A stretch of DNA of 64,000 bases from Ridgeia piscesae (Eukaryota > Annelida > Polychaeta > Sabellida > Siboglinidae), in the NCBI GenBank assembly GCA_025642075.2, contig JAODUO010000077.1:477501-541500 (forward strand), read 5' to 3'. The notes beneath the pieces are model-generated. The model had not been told where the DNA came from and did no database searches. It saw nothing but the letters and a program-made list of their open reading frames with translations. A program made the position numbers and the translations under genes. Below are positions 11,481 to 23,812 of this stretch, one piece after another (position 1 is the stretch's first letter; each line of letters begins with the position of its first letter).

Positions 11481-12690
11481 GAAGACTGACAGCGCTGACA
11501 CATCATGCGAAGGCATCCACCGCGTCACCCCAACGAGTGTCTACGATGCTCACGGGATAGAAGAAGAGAAGAAGACTCACCAACAAACACCAGCACACTG
11601 TCCGAATATCTTCATTTGTACCTCCACCCCGACGATCGTGACAAATCACCAACACACCAACACAAAAACCTTAAATTTCACCCACCAATGCACCTTCTTA
11701 TATAATGCATTTTGGGGAGCTACTTTTATCGTCAGCCCCTCAAAATATTTAACTCCTCAAAATGCATTCTCCTTCATTAAATATTTTCGGGCTAAACTCC
11801 AGCTTCCCACACAACTATTGGGAATTCAGCCCACACTCCTCCGGGTTCCGGCTGCTATATTATGCATTTTTTATTCCACTTTCCCCATGCCCCAGATCCG
11901 ACGGATGTGATATGTTATATTATCATGTAAGCACTAGGCCTAGAACATTATTATTATGTAACATATAAGAGTTCAAAGTGTGAATTTGCCTGTCGCACGT
12001 CCGCATCATAACGTTACTTCAAAGGGCTTCCGGTCATGGTTCTGCCCAGCATACTATCCCGTTTATTGAGTGTATTGGAAAGGAAATTAACTGAAGTATT
12101 AGTCGAAATAAAGTATATGCTGCGTTCCTGTGCCAAGACACAAGGGACAATGTGCTGGTTAGCTTGTGTATTTAAAATGCATATCAGTTGGAAAGCAAAA
12201 CAGCATTACACTGCGCGTGCGCACGTCGACGTGCGTGGCAGTGCATCACAAGGCAGGTATTGGCCGTGTGTTTCCGGTAATTATTCGACGGGCTGATTGA
12301 TTCCGACGGCTCCACGTCGCCCGCGTGACGACGACACTGACAATTATAGGCTCGTAATGTGCCTCGCGGAACTTTCTGGAGTAATATATAGGCACGCTAC
12401 TGATGGTGATGAACAGTGCTGGCCACTGTACGCACACGGTCAGTAATGTTCATATCAGTAGGGTGACCCTACTCACAATGGACATTACTGCATATTGCAC
12501 ACTCTCTACTTTTACCAATCCTGTTGCGTACATAGCGTACACACTGCATGTATACACAGTACATGAATTGACTAAACGCGAAGGTAGAAAGAAGGCTGCC
12601 AGTGCTATACGAATGAAGTATTGCGTCGTATATGTCTTTGGCAATTTGTTAATATTTTCATAATATTTTTTGTATTAATATTTTCAATAT
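11481..12690. other. no gene recognised
   Basis: A 163-codon plus-strand open frame starts inside the MITE arm and runs to 11,910. Overlapping frames of similar length occur and its composition is not protein-like, so it is not called. Nothing else was identified. Confidence 0.4.
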
Positions 12691-12699
12691 ATGTATACA

Positions 12700-12711
12700 T
12701 GTATATATAAT

Positions 12712-12771
<60 letters not shown>
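12700..12771. repeat. TA microsatellite
   Basis: An almost uninterrupted TA dinucleotide run within AT-rich sequence. Confidence 0.95.
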
Positions 12772-12775
<4 letters not shown>

Positions 12776-14398
12776 TACAACTTTAGCCATATGCAACTTA
12801 GAACGACAAATTTCAACATGGCCGCTCATTTTGCCATTTCTCGGATCAACACGACTACATTCGCGTGAGTCTGGATCGAATGTGTTTGACGTTTAGTTGT
12901 GGTAATTTCCAATTAAGATAATGCTGGGCGAGTAGTCGTAACGTTTGCTTAGATGACGGTTTATTAGTCTCCCCGTCACTGCGGGCGGTGGCACGTGGCA
13001 CTGGGCCATTAGCGGGGCATGTCACCACTATACACGACTATTGATTCCGTGCGCGATCTCGCAGAGGCTACGGACGACGGTGGTCAGTCAGGCCCTCAAC
13101 TGACCACGCGGCTGTACCGTTGACGTAACGAACAAGTTTCATCTACTCATGTAGGAGCGATCAGAAAAAGGACGCACACTCGCACGCCGTAGCGATTGAA
13201 ACTTCGCAGATAGCGCGCGCGTACGGTTTTTGACGTAGGCGTCTTTTACGATATTTGCATTCCGCCGGTCTAATTGCTAAAAGTAGTTTAGCGGTACTGT
13301 ATAGTGGAATTGGTGTTGACCATATAATAATAATATAGAGACTTCTTATGCGTTTGTATCCTCGAAAATCAAGCTCAGTGGCGCAATTATCACTTCTCCC
13401 TCCCCTTATTCTCGCGAGTTGGTTCTCTCTTCTCTCGGTTTCTTGGACTTGCTGGCTGTTTAAAAAACAAGTTCAAAATTATTTCACAAGTAGGGTTATG
13501 TAAATTAAACCATTGTTAATGCAGAAATATATCGCAGCTGGACTGTACTCGTGTGACAACAGACGTAATGTGTGATTGGGCCTTACTGCCCTCCACGGCC
13601 ATATTGAACAACATCCAGTATGTCCAGTCATCTTTTAATGATTACGAAAGAAACACTGGCTATGCATCCATCAGCAGTGCTATTTCTATGTAGAGTTTAA
13701 CTCTGCACTGAAATAATTTTGAAATTATACTGTAATCTAAATAATAATCTGCTTTCAGAGTTATACGATGATTGTTCAATTAAAATCTATTCATAAAACG
13801 TCCGTTTATTTACACGAGTTCTTTTTACAGTGTATGAATACACGAGACTGTTTGTGTAGTGTGCGTTGCTTCGCTACTAGTAGACGTAGTTGGCGTCTAT
13901 TCCTAGAGAACTTCCGGTCGCGTGGCAGCGGGTCGTTGTCGGCGACAAACGACGTCGAGTTAGTCGTCATCGGAAGTGAACGGTGTGTGACTTCCGCTTG
14001 TTCATGTCGGTGTTTCAAAGCAATGCGGGAATTTCCAAGATGGATACGGACTATTATCTCTATTATTAGCATGGGATCATGCAAGTCACGGCAGAGACTC
14101 ACTGGTGGCCGTGCGAAATTCACACGCGCGAAGGCACGCACGCGATAGAGCTATCGATTAATGTCTCTAAGTGTGCAGGTATGCGCGAGTGCCCGTATCA
14201 ACATTTACACGTTATCCACCGATAGTTTGGTTTCGTTTTGTAGACAGTAACGAGCAACGAACAGTTAGTAATACGAAAACTAAGACCTGATATCTTTAGT
14301 AAGCGACGCTGACCAGCACGTGTTGGGTTTAAACGTTTTGAGCGCAGTGATCAGGGCAGAGTTCGTTCTCATCAGCGTCTAGTTTATACGTGGCAACG
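12772..14398. other. no gene recognised (3' side of the phosphatase-like gene)
   Basis: Between 13,768 and 14,148 both strands are open for more than 110 codons, so neither frame can be trusted as coding. The part nearest 14,398 probably includes the 3' UTR of the minus-strand gene that ends there. Confidence 0.4.
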
Positions 14399-15613
14399 TC
14401 AGAAATCCGACCACGCGTCCTTTGGCAACAGGGCGCCCCCTGTCGGCCGGACGACATCGTAGTTTCGTGGTTGGTCGCCCAGGTCCGCTAGGAGGCGCTG
14501 ATAGACGGACGACAAGTGCATGCCGGGACTCTGGCGCATGACGACACTATGGGCGCGACTCGGCAGCATGCCGCAGCGTGACGTCAGATACTGTATGACG
14601 ACCACGTGGTGCAGTTGCTGGTCTCCGCCACACACCAGGACGTTGGTGGCGCCGCGCCGGGCACCATCTATGAACCGGTTCACCTGGTCGAAGCACGAGC
14701 GCAGCGCAGCGCCGTCTGGCGGCTGCGAGAAGCCGAGACGCAGCACGGCCGGACGGTGGCGCTCGCGTCGCTCGCACAGACACGGTCGGTAGGTGCGTGG
14801 GTTCGAGGGTACGGCGCCCACGTCCAACTCAACGACGCTGGCGATGTTTAACTCACACAGCAGTCGCTCGTTGTAGGCGACGTCCGTACTGGCGATGTAC
14901 AGATGGTCGTGAACTAGGACAGGGAACAACAGGGGCGGAGGAGAGGGAGGTGCCATGACGGAGAAACACTCAAACACGTCCGTGGTCGCCGGCTTCGTCA
15001 GCTCCGGAGCGCTTCGACGCGTCGCGACCGTAACACGTCGATCCGACGTCGTTCCGACGTCGCCGCGCGACGTCAGCAAGTCAACCGACCGCGACAGTGA
15101 CGTCACAAAGATGTTGGGCACAGTCAGCGTGGACGCGACAAGGCCGCTGTTGGCGCCAACGTCGCCGCGTCTGGAGCGCGTCGTTCGGGTGTCTCCGCCG
15201 TCACATGACCGCGTGACGCTGACCCGCGGTTTGACGACGGAAGGTCTCGATGCGGCGCCGGCCAGGAGACTCGGGCACGACGCATGCGTGTCCTTGTCGA
15301 CGTCATCGCTCCCGAGAATCGGACTCGCCTTGTACGCCCGCTCGACGCCGCTCGATGTAGGCCTCCGACGACGGAAGAAGTCCGCCACTGTGTTCATCCG
15401 CGCCAGTCGCTTCCCCGCCCCCGTCTTCGGCGGTGATCCGTTGACGGCGTTCGCTCGTCGCTCGCTCGGCTTCTTCCGGAAACATGGCGTTGTCGTCCGG
15501 TCTTTGTCGTAGCCATCGGCGACCAGCTGGCCGTAGCTGGGGAACACAAGGGCCGAACTGGCGCGGCGGATAAGCTGGACACGCCCACTGCCGTCACACC
15601 GGGTAGGGTTCAT
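14399..15613 (-). CDS. dual-specificity-phosphatase-like protein, probable pseudophosphatase
   Basis: A 404-codon open frame with an in-frame TAG a short distance upstream of the chosen ATG, so it may be a complete single-exon gene. Residues 1 to about 225 are low-complexity and basic, Ser/Arg/Thr-rich, without a known domain. From about 232 the sequence follows the DUSP fold: VHDHLYIAS with NERLLCELNIASVVEL resembles the first strand-helix block, FDQVNRFIDGARRG resembles the helix before the active site, and NVLVCGGDQQ occupies the P-loop position. Active DUSPs have HCxxGxxR(S/T); here His is Val, the Cys is kept, and the invariant Arg is absent (VCGGDQQLHH). Later segments (VVVIQYLTSRCGM, VYQRLLADL) match the helices after the loop. 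Loss of the Arg implies no phosphatase activity, as in STYX-type proteins that bind rather than hydrolyse phospho-targets. The function is inferred from fold resemblance only. Confidence 0.7.
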   Translation of the reverse strand: MNPTRCDGSGRVQLIRRASSALVFPSYGQLVADGYDKDRTTTPCFRKKPSERRANAVNGSPPKTGAGKRLARMNTVADFFRRRRPTSSGVERAYKASPILGSDDVDKDTHASCPSLLAGAASRPSVVKPRVSVTRSCDGGDTRTTRSRRGDVGANSGLVASTLTVPNIFVTSLSRSVDLLTSRGDVGTTSDRRVTVATRRSAPELTKPATTDVFECFSVMAPPSPPPLLFPVLVHDHLYIASTDVAYNERLLCELNIASVVELDVGAVPSNPRTYRPCLCERRERHRPAVLRLGFSQPPDGAALRSCFDQVNRFIDGARRGATNVLVCGGDQQLHHVVVIQYLTSRCGMLPSRAHSVVMRQSPGMHLSSVYQRLLADLGDQPRNYDVVRPTGGALLPKDAWSDF

Positions 15614-16768
15614 TTCATAGGAGTGCCGAATGTCCTAGGGTTCATTTCCCAGGAGAACTTATTGTCCCGACACGTAGATGAACAAGTAGCGTCGTCCACA
15701 ACATCTACGGTGACGTCATGTATATCGTAGCATTTTCTCGCGAGTTAGTTCCATCTGCAACGAAGTCAGATCGAAGTTAGCATTAGTTCTCTCTCAACTC
15801 ACCAGAACATGGCGTGGCAAAGGCGCGGAATATGACGTGAGAGTATACACGACCAACAAGTGTGAGTGTCAGAAATGTGTCCCGAGAAGAAAGATGGCCG
15901 CCATTAAAGTTCAACCCAACTTACCCGAGTGGCCGTCGGATATTATTATGACTCGTTAAATTGCATTGAGGAGTTTACGATTTAGGACTATATAATAATT
16001 AATTTACCTTACACCTATAAGATATTACGACAAACGACCAGACTTGAAGCGTCAGGCTGTTCCCAACCAACACTCATTATTTCCGAGAATGGGCTCTATA
16101 TAGGTCAAGTATGTCCGTGATTGACCTTGTTAGATACTCCATCGATACATACACAATGCGCTGAAGGAGTCATTCAGTTAACATGTACAAGTGTATCCGC
16201 GCGAGGCAGCACGTGTCGCATCTCCCAGAATACCGTTAGTTAGCAATATCTACACGTGCTAAAATTGTTTGATACAAGTTACAATACCGCATATTTCCGT
16301 AAAGCAGGATTAACCTACACCTAACAATTACGAACAAGACATGATTGGCAACATTGTGGGACTCCCAATAAGCTAATGGTTTCGTTGTTCACGTGCATGT
16401 TGTTTATTTTGGAAGGCAATTTTATGTTATATATTCCTGGCTATTCCTGCATATTACTATTCGACAATAATAACCACATAAACGTGGTACATTGAAAACA
16501 TCCATAAACCAACCGAACGTTAAGATCTAAAAATAGATCATCGAGCCGTGGCGCCAGCAATTGTGCTGTCGTCATCTGTTGTGTAATTGTGATCTAACCC
16601 CACCAGTGTGAGCCTCGTTTGCTCTGGGTCGGCTCGATTATCGCCACCTCGTGGTTCTTGTGTGTTGTATGTATCTCTAACAAAGTTGAGATACTAAAGT
16701 CACTCTTCGTTTCACTGTATCTCGCTCGTTATCATGCCACGGCATGGGTTCAAAGGCATTAATGAAAT
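15614..16768. other. upstream region of the phosphatase-like gene, no other gene seen
   Basis: Contains two adjacent copies of a tagggttcatttc motif (15,604 and 15,637), the first covering the start codon of the minus-strand ORF. The rest holds no recognisable gene. Confidence 0.4.
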
Positions 16769-16770
16769 GT

Positions 16771-16775
<5 letters not shown>

Positions 16776-16849
<74 letters not shown>
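16776..16849. repeat. AT microsatellite
   Basis: A continuous TA dinucleotide run of over 70 bp. Confidence 0.95.
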
Positions 16850-16850
<1 letters not shown>

Positions 16851-17009
16851 CGTATATCACTAACCTTACCGTTAAACGGTTATACCCACCTTCAACCCCC
16901 AATGCACAAACCTGCACTACTTTCAGACTCCCGAAAAAAACACCTCTTGAAGCTCATCAGAAACTTCCTACGGCAACTACAAGCCCTTATATTCCGTCAG
17001 TAAGTGTCA

Positions 17010-20000
17010 TGTTTTGGGGTATAATCTTGATAAAGGTTTTAAAATAATCTAAATAGTATATAGAACTTAAAAACCCTTGTTGCCATTTTTCTATTTGGTC
17101 CCATAGTGATTTAGCGGCCATTTTAAAAATGGCCGCCAAATTTTATTTCGCCGTACGTTAATAACTGTTTCATCTAGAGAAATAATTGTGGTAAGTTGAT
17201 ATATGTTTTAATGGACAAGGATTTCAATTAAACCATTTTTGGAATTTTCCGGCTTTCGCGACCGCGTTTTTTTAAAAAGATGGCGGTCGTCAATACAAAT
17301 GTCACAATATCTCAAAAACTACATCACATTGAGCAGTAATGTTGATGACATTGGATAGTTTGGTGCATAACGATATACACCAATGTACATTTGACCTTCA
17401 TTAACATTCATATATGCGCCATTTATAAAGATGGCGTCCGGCTCAGCCATTTACCCATATCTTAAGAACTACGTAGTCTAGAGCCAAAAATGGCAAGGTA
17501 TAAGGTTTTTAGATATGATTATTTAAATTATATTACTTTGAACCTTTATTGACTTTCAAATATCCGCCATTTTGTTATATCCACCATTTTTTAAGATGGC
17601 GCCCGACAAAATCTATATAATTATTATATCCATAGCTTAAGAACTACGTGGCTTAGAGACCAAAAGTTGATGTCAAAATACAATTTTTTTTAGAAGTAAT
17701 TATGTGTTGTATTACTTTTTACTTATGTGCCATTGTAAAAGATGGCCTTACTAAACAGTATTATTTTTGTATCTCAAGAGAGCCTGTTGTCCCTATGTCT
17801 TATGATCTACGTATCGTCGAACGTTGAAGCTGATGTGGAAATATAGATGTTTGGAGGCAACGATTTAAAGATGGCTCTTAGATATTCTGTAAAACGGACA
17901 GAGTTTGCCAATTCATACTTTGGTTTATTGATTCCAAAATTATGCTATAGCATATTGAAAACTCCCAATATGTTCATCCACCCCCCCCCACCCACCAACA
18001 TCCACTGCAATTGCACGGCATTGTGAAGCGCATGTTGGCTTTTATACATGAAAACTGTCTTCACAAACTTTCACCTGTCTTCTGGAAACTTTCATAAAAC
18101 CTTTTCACTTGACAATCATATGATAAGCACTAAGATGACAAAGGACAAAGGAAATCTTGCTGTCGTAGAGTGTAACTGCAAAGTAGGTGGATTCGAAAGA
18201 TGGCTCAAAAACTGAGATTCTGAAGGCAATATCACTACTTTTTCGCAGGATGCTAGCTATAACACGATCTTCAAACAAAAGACAATTTGCCATGAAAGCA
18301 ATAATTGGCACTCGCGAGTTTACATACAGAAACTGGATGTTGATGGAACCAAATAAATCGAGTCATCTAACAAATTATAAACTAACAGTTGCTGGAGAAT
18401 ATTGTATAGGCCAAACATGATACAACCTCATAAGCTCTTATATAAATCCATCCAATAGATATGCTATCTCATAGTCGATAGAATGAGAGCCTTGCAGGGT
18501 GTTGGTGGCTGTCAAGAACTTCAGTAACTACAAAGACGATGCAAATTATATACTAAGCTCATCCAATCAAAAGCTCGAGGTCGTGACCAAATGAAAGATT
18601 ATATTTGACAGTTATACGAACGTATCCTCACTGAAAGAATCAACACCGTGCAGAGGCAATTCCAACGGAATAGGACCCAACATAGTGGATGATTCAACGT
18701 GCATCAGACTTCTATACCTGGCTCAAAACGTCTTCGACATGAGAATTATTGAGAGCCTATGACCATGACACGCAATGATGTCAAGACAAACTCCGACTGC
18801 CATGTGTCTACAGATGTGAGCGTACCCCACAAAGCAAACAGTCGCATGATTCAACATATTGTGGAAGTTGCAGAAACATATTAATAGTCTATCTATACTC
18901 CCAACATGTTTGATCACGGGATGTAGTCTTAGACCCAATCATCCCCAAATCTCTGGAGCCTGGATAGCACCAGCATGGTGACCGATTGTTGTCAATGCAA
19001 ACCAAGGAAACACCAGCTCCAGAATTAAGTACTGGTTCAGTTTTGCAGCTGACGCAATGCAGCTGTGCATTAAAAAGCCATGTTATAAAACGGTGGACAT
19101 TAAAAAATGGTGACTATTTGAAATTTAGTAAAGGTCAAAAGTAATGCAATTTAAATAATCATATCTAAAAACCCTACATTTTGGCATCGATTTTATGGCT
19201 CTAGAATACGTGCAATTGCAGTGGATGTTGGATATAGGGGATGGGGGTGGATGAACATATTGCGAGTTTTCAATATGCTATGCCATAATGTTGAAATAAA
19301 TAAACTGATGTTTGAATTGGCCAACTCTGTCCGTTTTACAGAATATCTAAGAGCCATCTTTAAATCGTTCCCTCCAAACATCTATATTTCCACATCAGCT
19401 TCAAGGTTCGACGATACGTAGATCATAAGACATAGGCTCTCTCAAGATACTGAAATAATACTGTTTGATGGGGACATCTATTAGAATGACGGATAAGTCC
19501 AAAGTAATACAACACATAATTACTTCTGAAAATTTGTATTTTGACAGCAACTTTTGATCTCTAAACCACGTAGTTCTTAAGCTATGGATTTAATAATTTT
19601 ATAGATTTTGTCGGGCGCCATCTTAAAAAATTACGAATATTACAAAATGGCGGATATTTGAAAGTCAATAAATGATAAAAGTAATACAATTTATATAATC
19701 ATATATAAAATCCTTACATCTTGATATCACTTTTTTGGCTCTAGATAACGTAATTCTTAAGATATGGGTAAATGGCCGTAAATGGGTAAATTGAGCAGTC
19801 ATCAATACTACTGCTCAATGTGATGTAGTTTTTGAGATATTATGACATTTGTATTGACGACCGCCATTTTTTAAAATAGTGGAAGCGAAAGCCGGAAAAT
19901 TCCAGAAATGGTTTATTTGAAATCCTTGTCCAATAGAACATATATCCATGTACCAAAATTATTTCTCTAGATAAAACAATTATTAACGTAAGGCGATATA

Positions 20001-20138
20001 AAATTGGGCAGCCATTTTTTAAATGGCCGCTAAATCACTATGGGACCAAATAGAAAAAATGGCAACAAGGGTTTTTAAGTTCTATATACTATTTAGATTA
20101 TTTTAAAACCTTTTGCCAAGATTATACCCAAACATCTG
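17010..20138. mobile_element. foldback-type element with inverted repeats of about 1 kb
   Basis: The left arm (about 17,010-18,025) and right arm (about 19,135-20,138) are imperfect reverse complements along their length. The outer ends match as gggtataatcttg and caagattataccc. The inner ends match around the tgttcatccaccccc and caacatccactgcaattgcac stretches at 17,970-18,015 and 19,200-19,255. Each arm contains several diverged direct repeats of roughly 180 bp. Each begins with a short palindrome of the ccattttNNNaagatggc type, followed by a cttaagaactacgt motif. Terminal arms built from internal direct repeats are characteristic of foldback/Galileo-like DNA transposons. The 1.1-kb centre has no long ORF, so this copy appears non-autonomous. 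Target-site duplications could not be fixed. Confidence 0.8.
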
Positions 20139-20875
20139 CTTCCTTTACACTTGCCGACGCACAATTAACATTGATCAAACATTACCAACAACGCCTAAAA
20201 CCCTACACTCAGCACGATTTTATTGTCAGATATCGACGACTGTTTGATAAACCCAAGCGTCACTGGAATCGTGCGCCATTAAACAAATATTGCACACTTG
20301 CGACTGTATGCTCGGGAGGAGTTTGAAGATACAACGATCTGAGCACCGCGTCAAGTATCATCGTGAATATTAAAGTAAATAAATTCAAGTCGTAAGCTAG
20401 TCTAAGTTTTCGTTAGACAAATATTAACATTGTAAGAAATTTTTTTTTTAAATATAATAATTCGATTTTAATCACGTATGTGGGCAATTCCCGCGAAAGC
20501 TGACATTTTTAATTAGCTAGCCGATCACGTGGTGTCGTGACGTCTGTTACGAGGCCCATTGCCTCTAGGCTTTCAGAGCATGTCTAAATGAAATATTTTG
20601 GGTTGAAACGAACGTAAAAATGCGTTATTGTACGATATTCCGATGTAATATAAACACGTATAGAGACACCATAACGGAACAAACATTGTTTTTGCGGTTC
20701 TACACGAATTTGTTTTTAAAATGAAGCTTGAAGCTTGACTTAGTTTCGTGGAGGTCTGTCACGTTTCGTGGCGTTTCGACCATGTTCAGAGTTAAACGTT
20801 GCCTCGTAGCATAACTTGGAATCAAGCAGTCGGTGTTTTACCTTATTTAATGCGCTAACCGCACTGAGCGCCTTG
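20139..20875. other. no gene recognised; short plus-strand open frame beside the foldback element
   Basis: A frame running into 20,324 reads like protein (TLADAQLTLIKHYQQRLK and FDKPKRHWNRAPL) but is only about 60 codons and lacks a start. A similarly clean short frame lies on the other side of the foldback element at 16,902-17,000. They could be parts of one disrupted sequence, but their phases did not join cleanly. No function is proposed. Confidence 0.25.
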
Positions 20876-20879
20876 ACGG

Positions 20880-21185
20880 TGGAAGTGGGACCGGGAGTGA
20901 TGGCGTTGATGGGACCGGGAGTGATGGCGTTGATGGGACCGGGAGTGATGGCGTTGATGGGACCGGGAGTGATGGCGTTGATGGGACCGGGAGTGATGGC
21001 GTTGATGCGACCGGGAGTGATGGCGTTGATGGGACCGGGAGTGATGGCGTTGATGGGACCGGGAGTGATGGCGTTGATGCGACCGGGAGTGATGGCGTTG
21101 ATGGGACCGGGAGTGATGGCGTTGATGCGACCGGGAGTGATGGCGTTGATGGGACCGGGAGTGATGGCGTTGATGCGACCGAGTG
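20880..21185. repeat. 24-bp minisatellite, about 12.5 copies
   Basis: The unit is gggaccgggagtgatggcgttgat. Copies differ mainly at one base, gggacc versus gcgacc, and in the second half the two types alternate, giving a 48-bp higher-order period. The unit length is a multiple of three, so several frames stay open and create long spurious ORFs on both strands. Confidence 0.95.
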
Positions 21186-21339
21186 CTCATTACACACGGC
21201 CGTGTCGTACATCAGCCGTGGTCTCCGCCCACACAATTACATCGTACAGAAAACACCTCGACGCAGGTGAGGAAGGCAGTCGCCTAGCTGCCGGACAACA
21301 GGCCAATTTCAAGACCTCCGAGCTAGGAATAGAACGCGC

Positions 21340-21483
21340 GTATGCATACCGCCGCACGCACGCACGCACGCACGCACACACGCACGCACACACACACGGA
21401 CACACACACACACACACCCAAACACATTCACACTCACACTCACACTCACACTCACACTCACACTCACACACTCACACACATAT
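21340..21483. repeat. compound CA-rich microsatellite
   Basis: Consecutive runs of ACGC, CA and CACACT units. The open frames over it are repeat artefacts. Confidence 0.95.
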
Positions 21484-23534
21484 AAGCTCCATTTAGAATA
21501 TTGCAGATTTACAAACAAAATACATATAGGTAATATGGTAGGGAACAGAAAACATGCATCTAGTTCGAGAACAGTGAAACCACTATTTGAAAACAAGTTA
21601 GTCAAATAACCATAAGAAGGTATATGTTTGCGGATTTGTTATTGAAAAAAAATTCGATGGCCATTTATTGAATCTTACATATCATAATGGTAGACCCTAT
21701 TCTATAACACATTTTATTATCCTTTGTATATTTCTGTAGAAGTATATCTGTAGTACTCAATACATTTCTGTGAAACAATATAAATTAGTGTTAGATCAAT
21801 TGAAACTAGTACTTCACGATTCTGCAGTCATTAAAAGCGTCCTTTTAACCTTGCTTACCCGCAATAGCTCCATGGCATATCAATACAACTGATTTCGTAA
21901 TTTATTGACATTTTGCAAATATACATCTATACATATTAATGTACTCACAGCGCCTCCGAATGAATTTTTATCTATATTTATGGCGCTATATAAATGTTCT
22001 TCTTCTTTTTCTTCTTCTTATTATTGTCAACTGGATTACTGTTTACTGACTCTGATATTCACTAGCCCCATTATTATGATGTGTAGTTGAGCTTGTTTCC
22101 AAGGATCTAGGCGCGATAGAAGATACACAATTATGTTTATATATGTTATAGCACTTTACAGACATAAACCTCGCAGTTCTATAATCATCTACTGTATTTT
22201 AAGTTTGTTTAGGGCATAGGTAAATAAAGAAGTGCCAGCCACAATTCATAGCACCTGTGTGACATATTGGCTTAGTATGTAGTGGTGCGTCTGACCACAG
22301 AACACTGACGTCGTTCGCGCAATTATTCTTGCGGCCGGCTGCCGTCTTGGCTGCACGCAATGACGGCCTTTGCGTGTATTTATGACCATTCAGCGACTTG
22401 GAGTTCTGACGCTGTGACGTAAACGGCTCAGCTGGCGTCACAATAGAGGCGTGGCAACGTCACGCAAAGAGCAATGGCGCAATTTCAACGTTTAACAAGT
22501 ACTGGGGTGCTGTGCATTACATGGTCCGAGACAATGACGTCGTCTTGGACTATTAGTTGTCTCGGTCCATCCATAAGACCCATGGGGACAGTTGTAGCTC
22601 TAGTCGTATAGTTGTCGTCAACGCGCCGCAACGTTCTCTTAACTGGCTAGTCTATATATTATATTGAGGCACAGTGTCATGATCTTATAAGGTCTCATTC
22701 AACTAGTCAGTCTTTTTCAGAACATTATCACCAAGCCGACCTTTGCGCTGGCAGTCTTGTGAGGTCATAGCCAAGTTCTGCCCTTTAAAACTGATTCTGT
22801 TCATCCGCAACGACTTTGCGCACGTTGAGAACTGTCAACATCAGAACTCGGGTCGTGGCATATTCGCTGCGGAGCCGTGTGTTTTTGCATTTTCAAAAAC
22901 AAAAATTTTGTAATTATGGACTTTACTTTCGAGTTGATTATTTTAGTGAAGCAGTCCCAATTCCCAGGGTCTACGGCGGACAAGAATCTACACAAGAACT
23001 TAAATATTTGAGCCATTTTTCGTGAAGATGACAAGAGATTGTTCTACCGGAATTTGCTTCACTGCAACCGATTAGCGAAACAAAGGCAATCATAATGGAA
23101 TTGAATAGATCCGGAAAAGAGTAGGCCTACAACATAGTTTGTAGAATACGCTAAGAATCTGTCAACTGGGGTTCGATAATCATCGGAAACCACAATGTGA
23201 ACACATATTTGAGGTTCACCAACCCCCTGAGGTTAACCAAGACTTTCTAATTGCATCCCATTCCCTTGTCATAAGGGGCTAAATATTATCTCCAGCATTC
23301 ACCTAAATTAGTCTTATCCCCACCTCCCCGTTCTAACAAATATAAATGACAAAACAACGAACAAGGGCCTTCAAACTTACAGTTTGGTTACATTAAATCA
23401 ACACGTTGCTACATCGACCGTGTTTACGACCAGACACAAAGTCTGGGAGATCTTGTCGTGAACATATTTTAAAATTGTGTATAATTCTGATATGATGTGA
23501 GACCTTCGCCCAACTGCGGGAAGTACGGTTGCAC

Positions 23535-23535
<1 letters not shown>
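21484..23535. other. no gene recognised
   Basis: AT-rich to neutral sequence with scattered short ORFs. No splice-supported exon, RNA gene or transposon signature was identified. Confidence 0.45.

Positions 23536-23565
<30 letters not shown>
23536..23565. repeat. GAT trinucleotide run
   Basis: About ten ATG/GAT units in a row, giving a poly-Met artefact in one frame. Confidence 0.95.
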
Positions 23566-23812
23566 CAGATTAGATTAAAAACTAATATCCCCACCTACAG
23601 TAGCACCAGAGAAGGTTGTCATACGTACAGGTTTTTCGAAAATAATTTTCTACTTTTTAAAAACATTATTTTATCTAAGTATTGTTGTTGTTAAGGTTAA
23701 CTCTAATCTATAATGAATGTTTGGATGTTAATCATTTTATAGTCTATGTAGCCTTAATCAAAATGTGATAGTTTCGGCATTAAAAAGGGTCTTTCATGTG
23801 ACAACCTGCCCT

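Noticed and set aside
11419..11910. 163-codon plus-strand frame
   Set aside because: Starts within a MITE arm, has no domain, and overlapping frames are also open.
13768..14148. 126-codon plus-strand frame
   Set aside because: The opposite strand is open over the same region; no motif or splice support.
14955..15512. 185-codon plus-strand frame
   Set aside because: Antisense of the GC-rich phosphatase-like ORF; composition is without motif.
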